Positions 47,959 to 59,110 of a stretch of 64,000 bases of DNA are shown piece after piece (position 1 is the first letter of the stretch; every line of letters starts with the position of its first letter). The translations under genes were made by a program, and so were the position numbers. The notes beneath the pieces were generated by a model. That model was not told the DNA's origin. It saw nothing but the letters and a program-made list of their open reading frames with translations, and made no database searches. The DNA is from Plutella xylostella (Eukaryota; Arthropoda; Insecta; Lepidoptera; Plutellidae). Location: positions 4,092,001-4,156,000 of the forward strand of contig NC_064005.1 in NCBI RefSeq assembly GCF_932276165.1. The letters are read 5' to 3'.

Positions 47959-50900
47959 ATGGATGAGGAAGTGGCTGACGCTCAGTCTGAACTGCAGGTA
48001 AGTTATCTTTCCATTTCTTTTACAATAACCTATCTAACCTTTGATAAGAGTTTATAAGCGATTTTGACACAAAATACCACATTTCAGAAATGTATATCCG
48101 ACGGGCCGATGGACACCGATGAAGGTCCTCTCATAAATGAGAATTCCAACGGTCTATCTCACTTGTTGACGGAGGGGGAGTTCAACAGCGTGGACGCGGT
48201 CGGCGTGGACGAGTCGTCGGCGTCCAACCAGGCCTTCCTGAACGCCGTGGAGCTGTCCGCCGGCAGCGTCGGCGACTACCTCGAGAACAACGCCGAGGGG
48301 TTCAACACAGACTCATTTGATGTTGGAGACAACGCCAATCAGTACCCTAGTGACTCTATGAATAATTTGCTGTCTGACGCGGACTCTCGACCGAGTGAAA
48401 TGGGGGAAAACGGGGACAAGCTCGCAGCAGGAGACACAGACAGCAATGCTGCTAGCAAGAGACCTTCTATTGATACTGACGGAGATCTGTCTGAGAGTCA
48501 ACCAGCTAAAATGGAGACTGACAATGAGCCTGAAAGTGAGGTCTCAAATGATGTGAGTAACTTCGCTAACATAGGATATACCACTACAGAGGGTTTTGAA
48601 CAAGAGGTGAAGGATGTGGAAGAGAAAATTAAATCTGACAAAGAAGAATCACAAGTAAAGATAACAATAAAGAAAGAAGTTGATTCCAAAGAAGAGGAAA
48701 AAGAATCACCTGTCACAAAAACAGAAGCTGTAGCAGTCAAATCTGAAGTTAAAAAAGAAATAAAATCAGAGGTCAGTAATTTAAACTGTGTAGATATTTA
48801 TTTTAGCTATGTGGATTATTAAATTAATTTGGTCTATGTAAAGCATAATAATTTTGTTGAATTCTTGTTCAGTTCCATCAAAGACATGAATTTTACTGTA
48901 TTTTTTGCCTTAGGTGGGTGGAGCTGAAGAAACAGAAGTGGTTTCTGAGGACGAGCTGCCGGCAGTGCAGAAGCCGAGTGTCAAGGATGCAGAAAATGTG
49001 TCTGATGATGAACTGCCTGGACCCAAACCTGCTGACCTGCCAGCTGATACTGAGGTATATACATAGAGAAACAGTTTCATAATGAGTGGTGGCTTCTATA
49101 TTTTTTGGTAGATTGCATAAATCAAAAGGATAAGTTCAAATTATAGAAGGGAGTCCGCAAGTTACCTATTCCGGTACCCCCTAGGAAGTCAGTGATTGAT
49201 ATTGTTCAGACTGGCTAATCCCTCGTCCATAGTGACAAATCCTACTAACTCTCTAATGTCTTTCTGTTTCTCACCGACGATTTTATTATCAGATGCTGAT
49301 AAAATTGACACCATTGATTTTTGATTATGCCTTGATGTCACTAGAGTCAAATATCATGATTTCAATCTATAACTGCAGTTTGCCTTCACAAAATTTATTC
49401 TGCATCACAGGTAGTGTCAGAAGATGAGCTGCCCTCAGCCAAGAAGGAGGGGAAGGAGTCCCGCAAACGAGTCAAGCCAGAAGGCAGCGAGGAGAAGGGA
49501 GACTACGACCCCCAGTCACCCACCTCGGAGAGCGAGTCCGCCAGCAAGAAGCTTGCTGTAGCTAAGGTATGTACTGTAGATTTAAATATATGTTTATTAT
49601 TTACAGAATGTCACTCACGAGTTGAGTACACTTTAAAAGACAATATGTTTTCAAAAACAATTCCATGATACTAACAACACACATTGAACGTCCAAGATCG
49701 AGTCAAAGTATTTTGTCTTAACATATTATATCTGCGCCGGCGCCGGCTATGGATCAAAGCAAGGACCTTCGGCATAGCAGTCAGGGTCACTAACCACTAC
49801 ACCAACTGGTCATAGGAAATAAACATTTATAAATATGCCTAACAGCTTAGCAAGTATATTTATAGCTAGGTAATTTTATTACCATTGTTTTTATGCAGTT
49901 AAAAACTAATTATAATTGCATTAACAAGTCTCATCCATACTTAATATTATGTATGTTAAGTACTAAATATAGTATTGAATAGGTTTGTGAATCTAATTAA
50001 CTTGAAGAAAGTAATGCAAAGTAGTAGAATAGGTATGATATAAATCACTTGGTGGTAGATTATGACTTTTGACAAGTAATTCTAATATTCTACATCGAAA
50101 AAATAAACGATTTCATTACATTTCACTTAATTTAACGTATAAACGAAATTTTATTTGATTTATCGTAGAATGGCGAAAGCAAGCCGATCCCAGCTGAGAA
50201 GAGGTCCTCAACAGACGAGAAGCCAAAGAAGAAAGTGTTGCCGGAACTGGACAAGTACTGGAAGGTGGTGAACGACGACCCCACCGACTTCACCGGCTGG
50301 ACCTACCTGCTGCAGTACGTCGACCAAGAGGTGAGTGGCCACTACTTATTTCTATTCATAAACAGCTACCTAGCACGGGACCCAAGATGAGAAAAAGTTT
50401 TACGTTGCGCTCGATCATATCGCGCGGCCTTGAGAGAAAGTGCGACGGTAAATTTGCGACGTCACGTCACGAAAAGGTGATTGCATTGCGCCCCGTTCTA
50501 GGTACGCACATTGCAGATATAAATTAAGACAAAACAAAAGTGAGATAAAATCTTTACTCTATAAAGAGGAAATAAGTGGGATAAGTTAGGTACAATATGA
50601 TGAAAACACAAGCTAATAACTTAATCAGCTTTATGAAGCGATTAGGCACCGAGTCTCAGTGACGATTGGCAAGGGCCAACTGATGTATAAACTGACGCTC
50701 ATTGATATTTTCCGTAGACTGAGTACATGTCTCATTGAGTGTGTTGCGTTGTCTTCAGAGCGACGTGGACGCGGCGCGCGAGGCGTATGACGCCTTCTTG
50801 TCCCACTATCCGTACTGTTACGGCTACTGGCGCAAGTACGCCGACTACGAAAAAAGAAAAGGAAGTAAAAAGAAGTGTCTCGACGTAAGTACCGTGCCAC

Positions 50901-53900
50901 TGAAATGCCTAATATTTAAGATCACTTGGTCAGTTTGGTAAGGCTTCTATACTACACTGAATGATAATTTTCATTTAAATACTTTATGTCTAATGTGAAC
51001 TCTTGGATTTTAAATTGATTTAGTTCATAACTTGGTATTTTGCAACTATTTTTTTTCCCAACAGTGCGTCGAGGCCCGCGATGCTCGTTACACAAAGCCG
51101 ACCGACACTGGAGTGTTTTATTATCTTCATTACAATTTCATTTTAGTGATTTGTCATTTGTGCTGTATATTTTATTATAGTGTAGTGCTTATATTGATGA
51201 TACTTTGTACACGCATGATGTATTGTTATACTTTTCCATGTATATTATTTAAGTACATACAAAATGGACCGTGGATATATTTAAGATTAACTAACTAATC
51301 CATGGCAACATGGACCCTACAGGGCTTCCTTATAGCCATTGGCATTTAGAACAGAAGAGCGGCGGCGGGAGGCGCGGCGCGGCGAGCGAACAGGTGTAAT
51401 ATGCCCGACCACTTATATACATATCTAAATTGAATGAGACATAAATGCTATACATTGAATCCCTTGCTTCAGTGGCGTCGCTCGCGGCCCACTCGGTCGC
51501 CCGTTGGGCTTGTCTCACCGTCTGAATGTTTCAGGTGTTGGAAAGAGGGCTGAAAGCCATCCCACTGTCAGTGGACCTGTGGATTCATTACCTGAACCAT
51601 GTAAAAGCGACGCGCGGCGAGGACCACGCGTACATCCGCTCGCAGTACGAACGCGCCATCGGTGAGTGAAAATAATATTTCTTCTTTTATTCTAATTTAT
51701 AACACGTCTTCTAGAATGTGTCGTGGATAAAAGTGGCTTAAATTCTCTCGAATGTTTACCCATTGAATGCCTGTTTCTAAATGTATATTTATTTACTGTA
51801 TAGCTCATGGTATGTGTGTTATTACAGAAGTGGTGGATGTGTGTGTGTGGTGTGGTGTGTGTGTGGTGTGGTGTGGTGTGTGTGTGTGTGTAGGTGTCTA
51901 GCCTGAAATAAATGACTATTTATTATTATTTATTTTATTATTACATAATGCCTCAAATATGGATAATTCGGATTCCTGATCACTTATTTATGGATGAATT
52001 ATTTTTAGTCCTTTTATCACCTGTAGCGTAGCTCATCACTGCTATGACAGTATCGGGATATTTGTTGTCGATACCGATAAAGAAGCATCAACCTATTCAA
52101 TCCTAAAACCCCCTACTCCCACCGACAGAGGCGTGCGGTCTGGAGTTCCGCTCGGACCGGCTGTGGGAGGCGTACGTGAAGTGGCAGGCGGAGGCGGGCG
52201 ACGCGCTCGCCGTCACGCACATCTACGACCGCCTGCTGGCCACGCCCACGCTCGGCTACACCACGCACTTCGACAAGTGAGCATCACCCCTGTTCCCTAC
52301 AGCACAGAGGTCACGCACATCTACGACCGCCTGCTGGCCACGCCCACGCTCGGCTACACCACGCACTTCGACCAGTGAGCATCACCCCTGTTCCCTACAG
52401 CACAGAGGTCACGCACATCTACGACCGCCTGCTGGCCACGCCCACGCTCGGCTACACCACGCACTTCGACAAGTGAGCATCACCCCTGTTCCCTACAGCA
52501 CAGAGGTCACGCACATCTACGACCGCCTGCTGGCCACGCCCACGCTCGGCTACACCACGCACTTCGACAAGTGAGCATCACCCCTGTTCCCTACAGCACA
52601 GAGGTCACGCACATCTACGACCGCCTGCTGGCCACGCCCACGCTCGGCTACACCACGCACTTCGACAAGTGAGCATCACCCCTGTTCCCTACAGCACAGA
52701 GGTCACGCACATCTACGACCGCCTGCTGGCCACGCCCACGCTCGGCTACACCACGCACTTCGACAAGTGAGCATCACCCCTGTTCCCTACAGCACAGAGG
52801 CGGGCGACGCGCGAGCCGTGAGTCCTGGAAGGTCACTCTAGCTTTTCGAAAGCCATAATATTTCCGACGCTGCTAATCATAGCTCTATCGCGATGCAAGT
52901 TCGTTTGCATAGTTTTCGTAAAGCTGGAGTGACATTCCTCGAGTTCCACTCGGATGGTAGGTGGACGTGAAGTGGCAAGCCCACGGTCGGATGTACCAAG
53001 CACTTCGACATGTAAGATGCATTATCACCCCTTCTCCCACTGCCACTATCCAAAGCGATAGATTAGATATGTGTAGAGCAATGATTTCAAAAGGAAGGAT
53101 AGGCCCTTCAGAACATTTTACTCAAACCTACTTTATACAAGCAAAATAACTGTCATCTGTCATAATTTGTTTGAACTATGTCAGTGCCTAGCAACTATCT
53201 TGACGACGTAACCTTGTACGTGCGTTAATAATTTACTGTCCCGGACATTGTTTTATTATTTGCAGGCGCCATATTAATAATTTAAGACAAATCTGTTTTG
53301 GGCTGTAGACCTGTAGAGCGTCCCGTACAAATGGACTAAAAATAACGCTCCAAAACGTAAGTGTGTGCAACAAGAAAATGTTCTCGGAGGATAGTCAACA
53401 AAAAATGACGTCCGTACAAGGTTACAGCGCGCGGCCATTGAAGAGTTTGGTAGTAAAATAATTATCAATTTATAATGTGTGTAGCGTCCGTAGTCGAGCG
53501 GGCCTCAGTGATCTTAACTGATCGCTGAGGTTAAGCAACAACTGACACGGTCAGCCATTGGATGGGTGACCAATTTCAAGTGGTGCTTTTCTGGACGCTT
53601 CCGTGCTTCGGACGGCACGTTAAGCCGTGGGTCCCGGTTGCTGCTTCGGTAGCAGTCGTTAAGCCTAGTCAGAGGCCTTCGGGCGGCTTGAAAACATCTG
53701 ATAGTCGGGTTGCCCACTTACCCGACAACTCTCTCAGCACAAGCTTGCTTGTGTTGGGGTCCACCAACCCGCACTTGGCCAGCGTGGTGGACTAGGCCTA
53801 AACCCTTCCTTCATTGGAAGGAGACCCGTGCCCCAGCAGTGGGGACGTAATGGGTCGTGATGAATGTGTTTATTACTTAATTTAATGGTAATTACCGATG

Positions 53901-56900
53901 ATACGATATTCGATGTTTCTTTTTAACCTTCGTATAATGGTTTTTGCAGCCTTTCACAACACAACTACATATTTATCACAAGATTCACAAGACCATCTCT
54001 CGGCCACAGACAACTGTCGACTGAGGAGCGTTGGCCCTAAAATGACGATTTTAGGGCCAACGCGCGGGTGCCATTTTTTGAGTGGGAGGCCCTGTCCTTA
54101 CGCTAGTAATATATATGTCAATGGTGTAGAGATATTATAGTCACACGCTTTACACATTTGACGAAAGTTTTTGTATTTATCGTGAGCTCTTCTCTTCTAT
54201 GCCTCCTTTTAGTAGGATTTCCAATGGTTTCAACGTCATGTCATCGTAAAAACCCCACCTTTACATCTGACATGACATTCATGACAACTTCCCTTCCAGT
54301 TTCCAAGAGCACGTGATGTCGGAGTCGGTGAAGAACATCGTCAGCAAGGAGGAGCTGGTGCGGCTGAGGGGCGAGGTGCGCGGCGCGGGGGGCGGGGGCG
54401 GGCCCGCGCTGGACCTGCCGCCGGGGGAGGACGAGCCGCCAGACCACGTGGTGAGTCATGTCGTGTATACAGGTTGTTGCAAAACGGGTATACTAAGCCG
54501 AAAGCTACATGTGCAGCATAGTCGCGAATTTTGAAATTCCGATTTAATTTTTGGGCTTAGATATAGGTACCATGCTGCACAATTGCACATGTGGGTTTCG
54601 GCTTAGTATACCCTTTTTACAACACCCTGTATACAGCTGTAGCAATGAGAGACAGGGGAGGTGCGGGGCGAGGTGCGCGGCGCGGGGGGCGGCGGGGGGC
54701 CCGCGCTGGACCTGCCGCCGGGCGAGGACGAGCCGCCCGACCACGTGGTGAGTCTCTACAGACAGCTGTAGCGATAAGAGACTTAAAGAGACAGGCAAGG
54801 TGCGGGGGGTGGGGGGTGAGGACGAGCCGCCCGACCACGTGGTGAGTCAAGTCGTATATAATCGTTTGCAATAGAATCTAACAATCATGTAAACAAACCA
54901 AATTGTCACGATTACTCCGTAATCACATACATTTGACGAGCAATTATGAACATAGTCTGATTTCAACGAACGCACCATTGTTTTTACATTATTTTCAACA
55001 CGGTTTAACTTGTATTTATAAGTTAAATTTGTTAAAACATTTGCAACGTAAAAATTTCGAAGTATTTGACAAGCTGTCATCTTAGTTTTTTACTCATCGA
55101 ACTCTATAAGGGTCACTTTTACCAAACGCTAAACGTATTTAAAATAGTGTTTAAATCAAATTTTAAATACATTTTGTAGTAACTGACAGACGTTTGACAG
55201 GCTACTAAATACGTTTAGCGTTTGGTGAAATTCCACCTAAGTCATTGAAAAGTTAGTGTTGTTCGTAATCTGAAGTTATCTTTTATTTTTAATTTAATAA
55301 ATTATTTTAATTTAATATTATTTAAATACAATAAAAAAAAATTCAAGAGCTTAATATAATTAATCAAAATGAAAAAAGGAAGAGGAAGAAATGAAAAAGC
55401 TCGACGGCATTTTAGACACGGCAAGCGATGACACAGTGGTTCCATTTATAATTACGGTCACCGGCGACACTTCTGATAGTGATGATGACGAAGACGAAGA
55501 TTTAAATTTGTTTTAATAAACACTTTTTATATATAATCAGTTTTATTTTATAGTCTATGGCTTATATATTTAATCTAATTAGAACACTATGACATCACTA
55601 TGGGCATAAACAATACGCTGTCAATGTCAGTCCGCCATATTTGTTTACATGATTGTTGGATTCTATTGCAAACGATTATACAGCTGTAGCGATGAGAGAC
55701 AGGGGAGGTGCGGGGTGAGGTGCGCGGCGCGGGGGCGCGCTGGACCTGCCGCCCGGCGAAGACGAGCCGCCTGATCACGTGGTGAGTCATGTCGCTTGTA
55801 CATCTGTAGTAGTGAGAGTCAGGCGAGGTGGGGGGGCGAGGGTGATAAAATGCCCATAAACTACCCTGTATTTATGACAGGATAGTTTATGGGCACTTTA
55901 TCACTAAGTGGTCGTTACTATTATAATACCACTGTGTCTATCACGGGCTAACGTGGCAATACGTTAGCGTTGTACGACAAACATATGGAAAAAGAACAGC
56001 GCCAACGTAGTCACTTGTAATATAAATTGCTATCGAATTATGCTAGCGATTTGAGTTGACAGCACTCGTGATCGACGCCCAGATCCTTACTTTTTCAGTG
56101 TACTAATTGTATGAAAGTAACGACCCTATCTAGAAGTCTGGTCACTACCATACTCGGCACTACCCAGGGCTTCCTCGGGTTCCCTTTCATACCATACTTT
56201 AACCCCATATATGTTGTTTGTGCAGGCATCCGACGAAGAGGCGCAGGCGATCAAGGAGCGCATCATCGCGGCGCGGCGCAAGGTGCACAAGGCGACGAGC
56301 GAGGAGGTCGCCGCGCGCTGGACCTTCGAGGAGGGGGTCAGTATGAGCTGTTGTAGCCTCTGATTGTGATATTGCACATATTGTGCAATAGAATATTGTC
56401 GTTTGCTTCTAGGTATAATTTGCATCGCGGAAAGTCTGTTTTTTAATCTCAGATACTAAATTGTCAGATTCTGAACGGTTCATCAACAATCAATTGTTCC
56501 GCCAATAGAAAGATTACCTTGCGTTCAGAATGTTAAAAAACAGACTTTAGATTGCTTCATGTACCATGTAGTTTTACGACCCAATTTTTCTATGTCTAGA
56601 CGTTCCGGTTCCTATAATCGGCAAAACGGGTACGAAAGTTCAAAAGTTATGTGCTTATTTGATTTTAAATTGTACACCTCTTTCCGTTTTTAATTCAGTA
56701 TACCGTACATGCAACCAAGTGAAGTCAACAACTAAATCCCCCCTCAATTCACAGATAAAGCGCCCCTACTTCCACGTGAAGCCCCTAGAGCGGTGCCAGC
56801 TCAAGAACTGGAAGGCGTATCTGGAGTGGGAGAAGCAGCACGGGTCGCTCAAGCGCGCGCTCGTGCTGCACGAGCGGTGTCTGATAGCATGTGCGCTGTA

Positions 56901-59110
56901 TGACGAGTTTTGGATGCGGGTGAGTGAAGGTTGCTTTAGTGTAAGCTGGCGAATAGTTGAAGAAACCTGCAAAGTCTACGGACAAATACCGGATTGCATA
57001 TTTGACTAATGTAATTTTAATTATTGCTAACATTGAGTGCATTAAGGACCCTGAGGACATGCAATATGCAGCAGCTACCGGCTGTCCCCAAAAGGGTAGT
57101 TAAATGACTCAAGCAAGCATTTTTCACTTTCTATATGAATTTTTATTCAAATGATATTTCGCTAGTCGTATCACCGATTTTAATGAGAACACAATTTTCA
57201 CATGTATATTATTAGGCTAAATAAATAATTTTAAATCAAGAGTTTCTCTCCCCACCAGCTAATAAAATTCCTCGAGGAGCGTTCGGAAACCAACCCCGAG
57301 CTCGTCGCTCTAGAACGTTCCGTGCTAGAACGAGCCTGCACAGTGCACCACCCGGACAAGCCGGAGCTGGCGCTGCACTGGGCGCACTTCGAGGAGGCGC
57401 GCGGGCACGACGCGCGAGCTGCCGAGATACTGGAGAGGGCCGAGAAGCAGCAGCCGAGTCTTGTGCAGATACAGTACCGGTGAGATGTTGTCTCTAGCTG
57501 ATAGGACGGCCTTTTGTACTCTAAATAAGTTAGGTACAACTTGTTAAATTTGTACAAATAGTATTCTTTCTATCTATAGCGGTAAATGGACTCAAATACT
57601 CGGAAAGTGGTAAGATTCTCTAATCTTAGGTATCAAGAATTCTTAAATATTCGTCCTTCGCAGAAACAAGAAATAAATTGATAGGTACGATGTAGACTAT
57701 TGCGACCTCCAAACAACCTCAAACGACCTAGGACATAACAGAGATCCTAAATGATTTTGATACAATTATCGATAGATTGCCGATTCACCGGGATTTGTAC
57801 GGGATATTGATAAGGCTCTCTGAAGTAACGTTCGAAATAAAAAAATGCATACAAATCGTAGTGTACCTTATAAAATATCCGCGCTATTCACAATCTATTT
57901 GTAGCGTCCTAAAAACGAGGTAATTTTTAACAATCCCATTCTACTCGACAGACGCGTGAACCTGGAGCGGCGGCGCGGCGACTACGACAAATGTGTCCAG
58001 CTTTACGAGCAGTACATCGCGGCCGCCAAGAGCAAGTCCATCGCTTCAGCGCTCGCGATCAAATACGCGCGGTTCCTGTACCACGTGCGGGCGGACGCGC
58101 CGGGAGCGAGGAAGGTGCTGGATGACGCGATAGCGAAGGATCCGCTGAATGAGAGGCTGCACTTGCAGCGGTTGGATCTGGCGCTGCACACGCCTAATAC
58201 TCCGTTTAGTGAGCTTGAAGGTACGTTGCTTGACGATAATAATATTTATAGGCGCAACTTGATCAGTCAGTAAGACTTTTCAAGAACTACATCGCGAGTT
58301 TTAAATATATTTTTTACTTGTTAGCAAATAATTATTGGATAACATTGACTTATTTCGGCTTTATAAATTATAAATAAGTAATAAACTTACATCAATTACG
58401 CTTAAATCTTCCGAAGCCGTCGCTTGATGTGACAAAATGCTTGATATATTTTCTGTCTAAAGTTTTCCTTTTTGCAACTAATCACCTTAACCCATCATCT
58501 CTCCCACAGAGCTAGTCCAGTCCTACGAGAAGCAAGAGGGCGCGGACGCGGAGGCGAGCGCGCGGTTCGCGTGGCGGCGGCGCGAGCTGGCGGAGGAGCT
58601 GGGCGGCGCGGCGGCGGCGCGCGCGGCGGCGCTGCACCAGCGGGCCTTAGCCAAGCATCTGAGGAAGCGGGCCAGGAAGGAGAAGCATGACGCGCCTGCG
58701 CCTGCTGCGTGAGTGTTGGACGCTATAGTTATTTGATTGATTCTAATCAATTAAAAAGCTAAACTATCAACAAAATTAGAACATGAAATATTATAAAAGA
58801 ATGCAGTTGAAGTTATTGATTAAAATATACAAGTGTTTCGACGAGAACACAACGTTGCTCCCAGAAAAACATACTAAATCACTACCCTCTCCACAGGCCC
58901 ACCGACGTGAAGAAGAAGGAATCCTCCACGACCAACAACTCGGCCGCGGCGGCACCTACAGGCGGCTACTACCAGCCGCCGGCCGCGCCTCCTCAATACG
59001 ACCAGAACTACGCGCAGGGCTACCAGCCGCCGCCGTGGGGGTACCAGCAGCCGCCCGGGCCCTACCAGCACCCGCACCCGGGCTGGCCGCAGTACCCCAA
59101 CTACTACTAG
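47959..59110 (+). CDS. Prp39: PRPF39, U1 snRNP-associated splicing factor with HAT repeats
   Basis: Fifteen exons: 47959-47997, 48088-48771, 48914-49054, 49411-49566, 50169-50330, 50759-50884, 51535-51661, 52129-52276, 54300-54450, 56226-56336, 56755-56919, 57259-57479, 57952-58220, 58510-58708 and 58897-59110. All junctions are GT..AG and in phase; 970 residues. Residues 1-380 are an acidic Ser/Glu/Lys-rich extension with repeated SEDELP motifs. The HAT (half-a-TPR) core begins at [25 protein letters not shown] and includes [51 protein letters not shown] and ALYDEFWMR, as in human PRPF39. A basic and a Pro/Tyr/Gln-rich tail end the protein (PQYPNYY). The factor works with U1 snRNP in 5' splice-site recognition and alternative splicing. 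Introns 8 and 9 contain repeated copies of exons 8 and 9 with their donors. Confidence 0.94.
51839..51891. repeat. GT/GTGTG microsatellite
   Basis: An irregular run of GTGTG and GTGTGTG units in PRPF39 intron 7. Confidence 0.85.
52212..52799 (+). repeat. Six-unit 98-bp tandem array copying PRPF39 exon 8 end plus its 5' splice site
   Basis: Units begin (at GTCACGCAC) at 52212, 52310, 52408, 52506, 52604 and 52702, exactly 98 bp apart. The first unit is the real exon 8 end. Each unit contains 65 bp of exon (CATCTACGACCGCCTGCTGG through CACGCACTTCGACAA), the donor GTGAGC, then GCATCACCCCTGTTCCCTAC AGCACAG, which reads as an acceptor. Visible differences are almost nil; unit 2 has GACCA instead of GACAA before the donor. 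The added units start with an 18-nt deletion relative to the exon (GAGG joined to TCACG). Confidence 0.95.
52920..53040 (+). pseudogene. Decayed copy of PRPF39 exon 8
   Basis: TCGAGTTCCACTCGGATGG, GTGGACGTGAAGTGGCAAGC, CCCACGGTCGGATGTACCAA, GCACTTCGACATGTAAGATG and CATTATCACCCCTTCTCCC line up in order with exon 8 and its donor flank, with internal deletions. It is clearly older than the 98-bp array. Confidence 0.7.
53481..53862 (+). mobile_element. 5S-rRNA-derived SINE, complete, 382 bp
   Basis: Flanked by a 7-bp duplication AATGTGT (53474-53480 and 53863-53869). The head contains GATCGCTGAGGTTAAGCAAC, CACGGTCAGCC and TTGGATGGGTGACC, which are the internal promoter boxes and 3' half of 5S rRNA (5S: GAAGTTAAGCAAC, GCGCGGTCAG, TTGGATGGGTGACC). 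The tail (AGGCCTAAACCCTTCCTTCA, CCCCAGCAGTGGGGACGTAA, TGGGTCGTGATGA) resembles lepidopteran RTE-type LINE 3' ends and probably recruits LINE machinery. It sits in PRPF39 intron 8. Confidence 0.85.
54028..54063. repeat. Perfect 16-bp-stem hairpin
   Basis: GCGTTGGCCCTAAAAT, loop GACG, ATTTTAGGGCCAACGC. It lies in PRPF39 intron 8; the surroundings (GGCCACAGACAACTGTCGAC) look repeat-like. Confidence 0.7.
54466..54633. mobile_element. TATACAGG-GTTGCAAAA MITE, full copy
   Basis: Inverted ends TATACAGGTTGTTGCAAAAC and ATACCCTTTTTACAACACCC-TGTATA. Pairing extends inward through AAGCCGAAA and ATGTGCAGCAT. TSD is TA or TATA (ambiguous with the ends). It inserted between the exon 9 donor and the first duplicated exon 9 fragment. 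Confidence 0.8.
54861..55676 (+). mobile_element. Inverted-repeat element, copy 2 (816 bp, holding a nested MITE)
   Basis: ATCGTTTGCAATAGAATCTA and its inverse close both ends. The sequence is about 95% like copy 1 (31527-32213) in the opposite orientation once the 131-bp insertion at 55107-55237 is removed. On the plus strand 55391-55516 encodes an ATG-to-stop tail, [17 protein letters not shown].. ending DEDEDLNLF, shared with copy 1. A further 60-codon ORF (54903-55085) is shared. The termini have TA-rich flanks with no clear-cut duplication. Confidence 0.75.
55110..55237. mobile_element. 128-bp MITE, PIF/Harbinger-like, nested in copy 2
   Basis: GGGTCACTTTTACCAAACG at the left and CGTTTGGTGAAATTCCACC at the right form imperfect inverted ends, with a 21-bp perfect inner arm (ACCAAACGCTAAACGTATTT). 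TAA is duplicated (55107-55109 and 55238-55240). Copy 1 at 31527-32213 has the same site with a single TAA, so both boundaries are proven by the empty site. Confidence 0.9.
55842..55904. ncRNA. 63-nt hairpin in PRPF39 intron 9, MITE or miRNA-like
   Basis: Two 28-nt arms (GTGATAAAATGCCCATAAAC.. and ..GTTTATGGGCACTTTATCAC) pair with two mismatches around a 7-nt loop ATTTATG. The size and pairing fit a pre-miRNA or the smallest MITE. No evidence of expression is available from sequence. Confidence 0.35.

Larger units (their letters stand above)
54640..55845 (+). repeat. Repeated fragments of PRPF39 exon 9 3' half with 5' splice sites
   Basis: After real exon 9 (donor CACGTG|GTGAGT at 54450) come fragments at about 54653-54748 (nearly the whole GGCGAGGTGCGCGGCGCGGG..GACCACGTG stretch plus GTGAGT), 54797-54840 (GAGGACGAGCCGCCCGACCA then CGTG|GTGAGT), 55706-55781 (plus GTGAGT) and a poor one at about 55806-55842. 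Each is preceded by a version of ACAGCTGTAGCGATGAGAGACAGG. The series is split by the element at 54861-55676. Confidence 0.85.

Noticed and set aside
51066..51130. Possible extra PRPF39 exon after CCAACAG (TGCGTCGAGGCCCGCGATGC).
   Set aside because: It does not fit between the exons at 50884 and 51535, which join in phase to the conserved CLD-VLERGL sequence, and it has no good donor.
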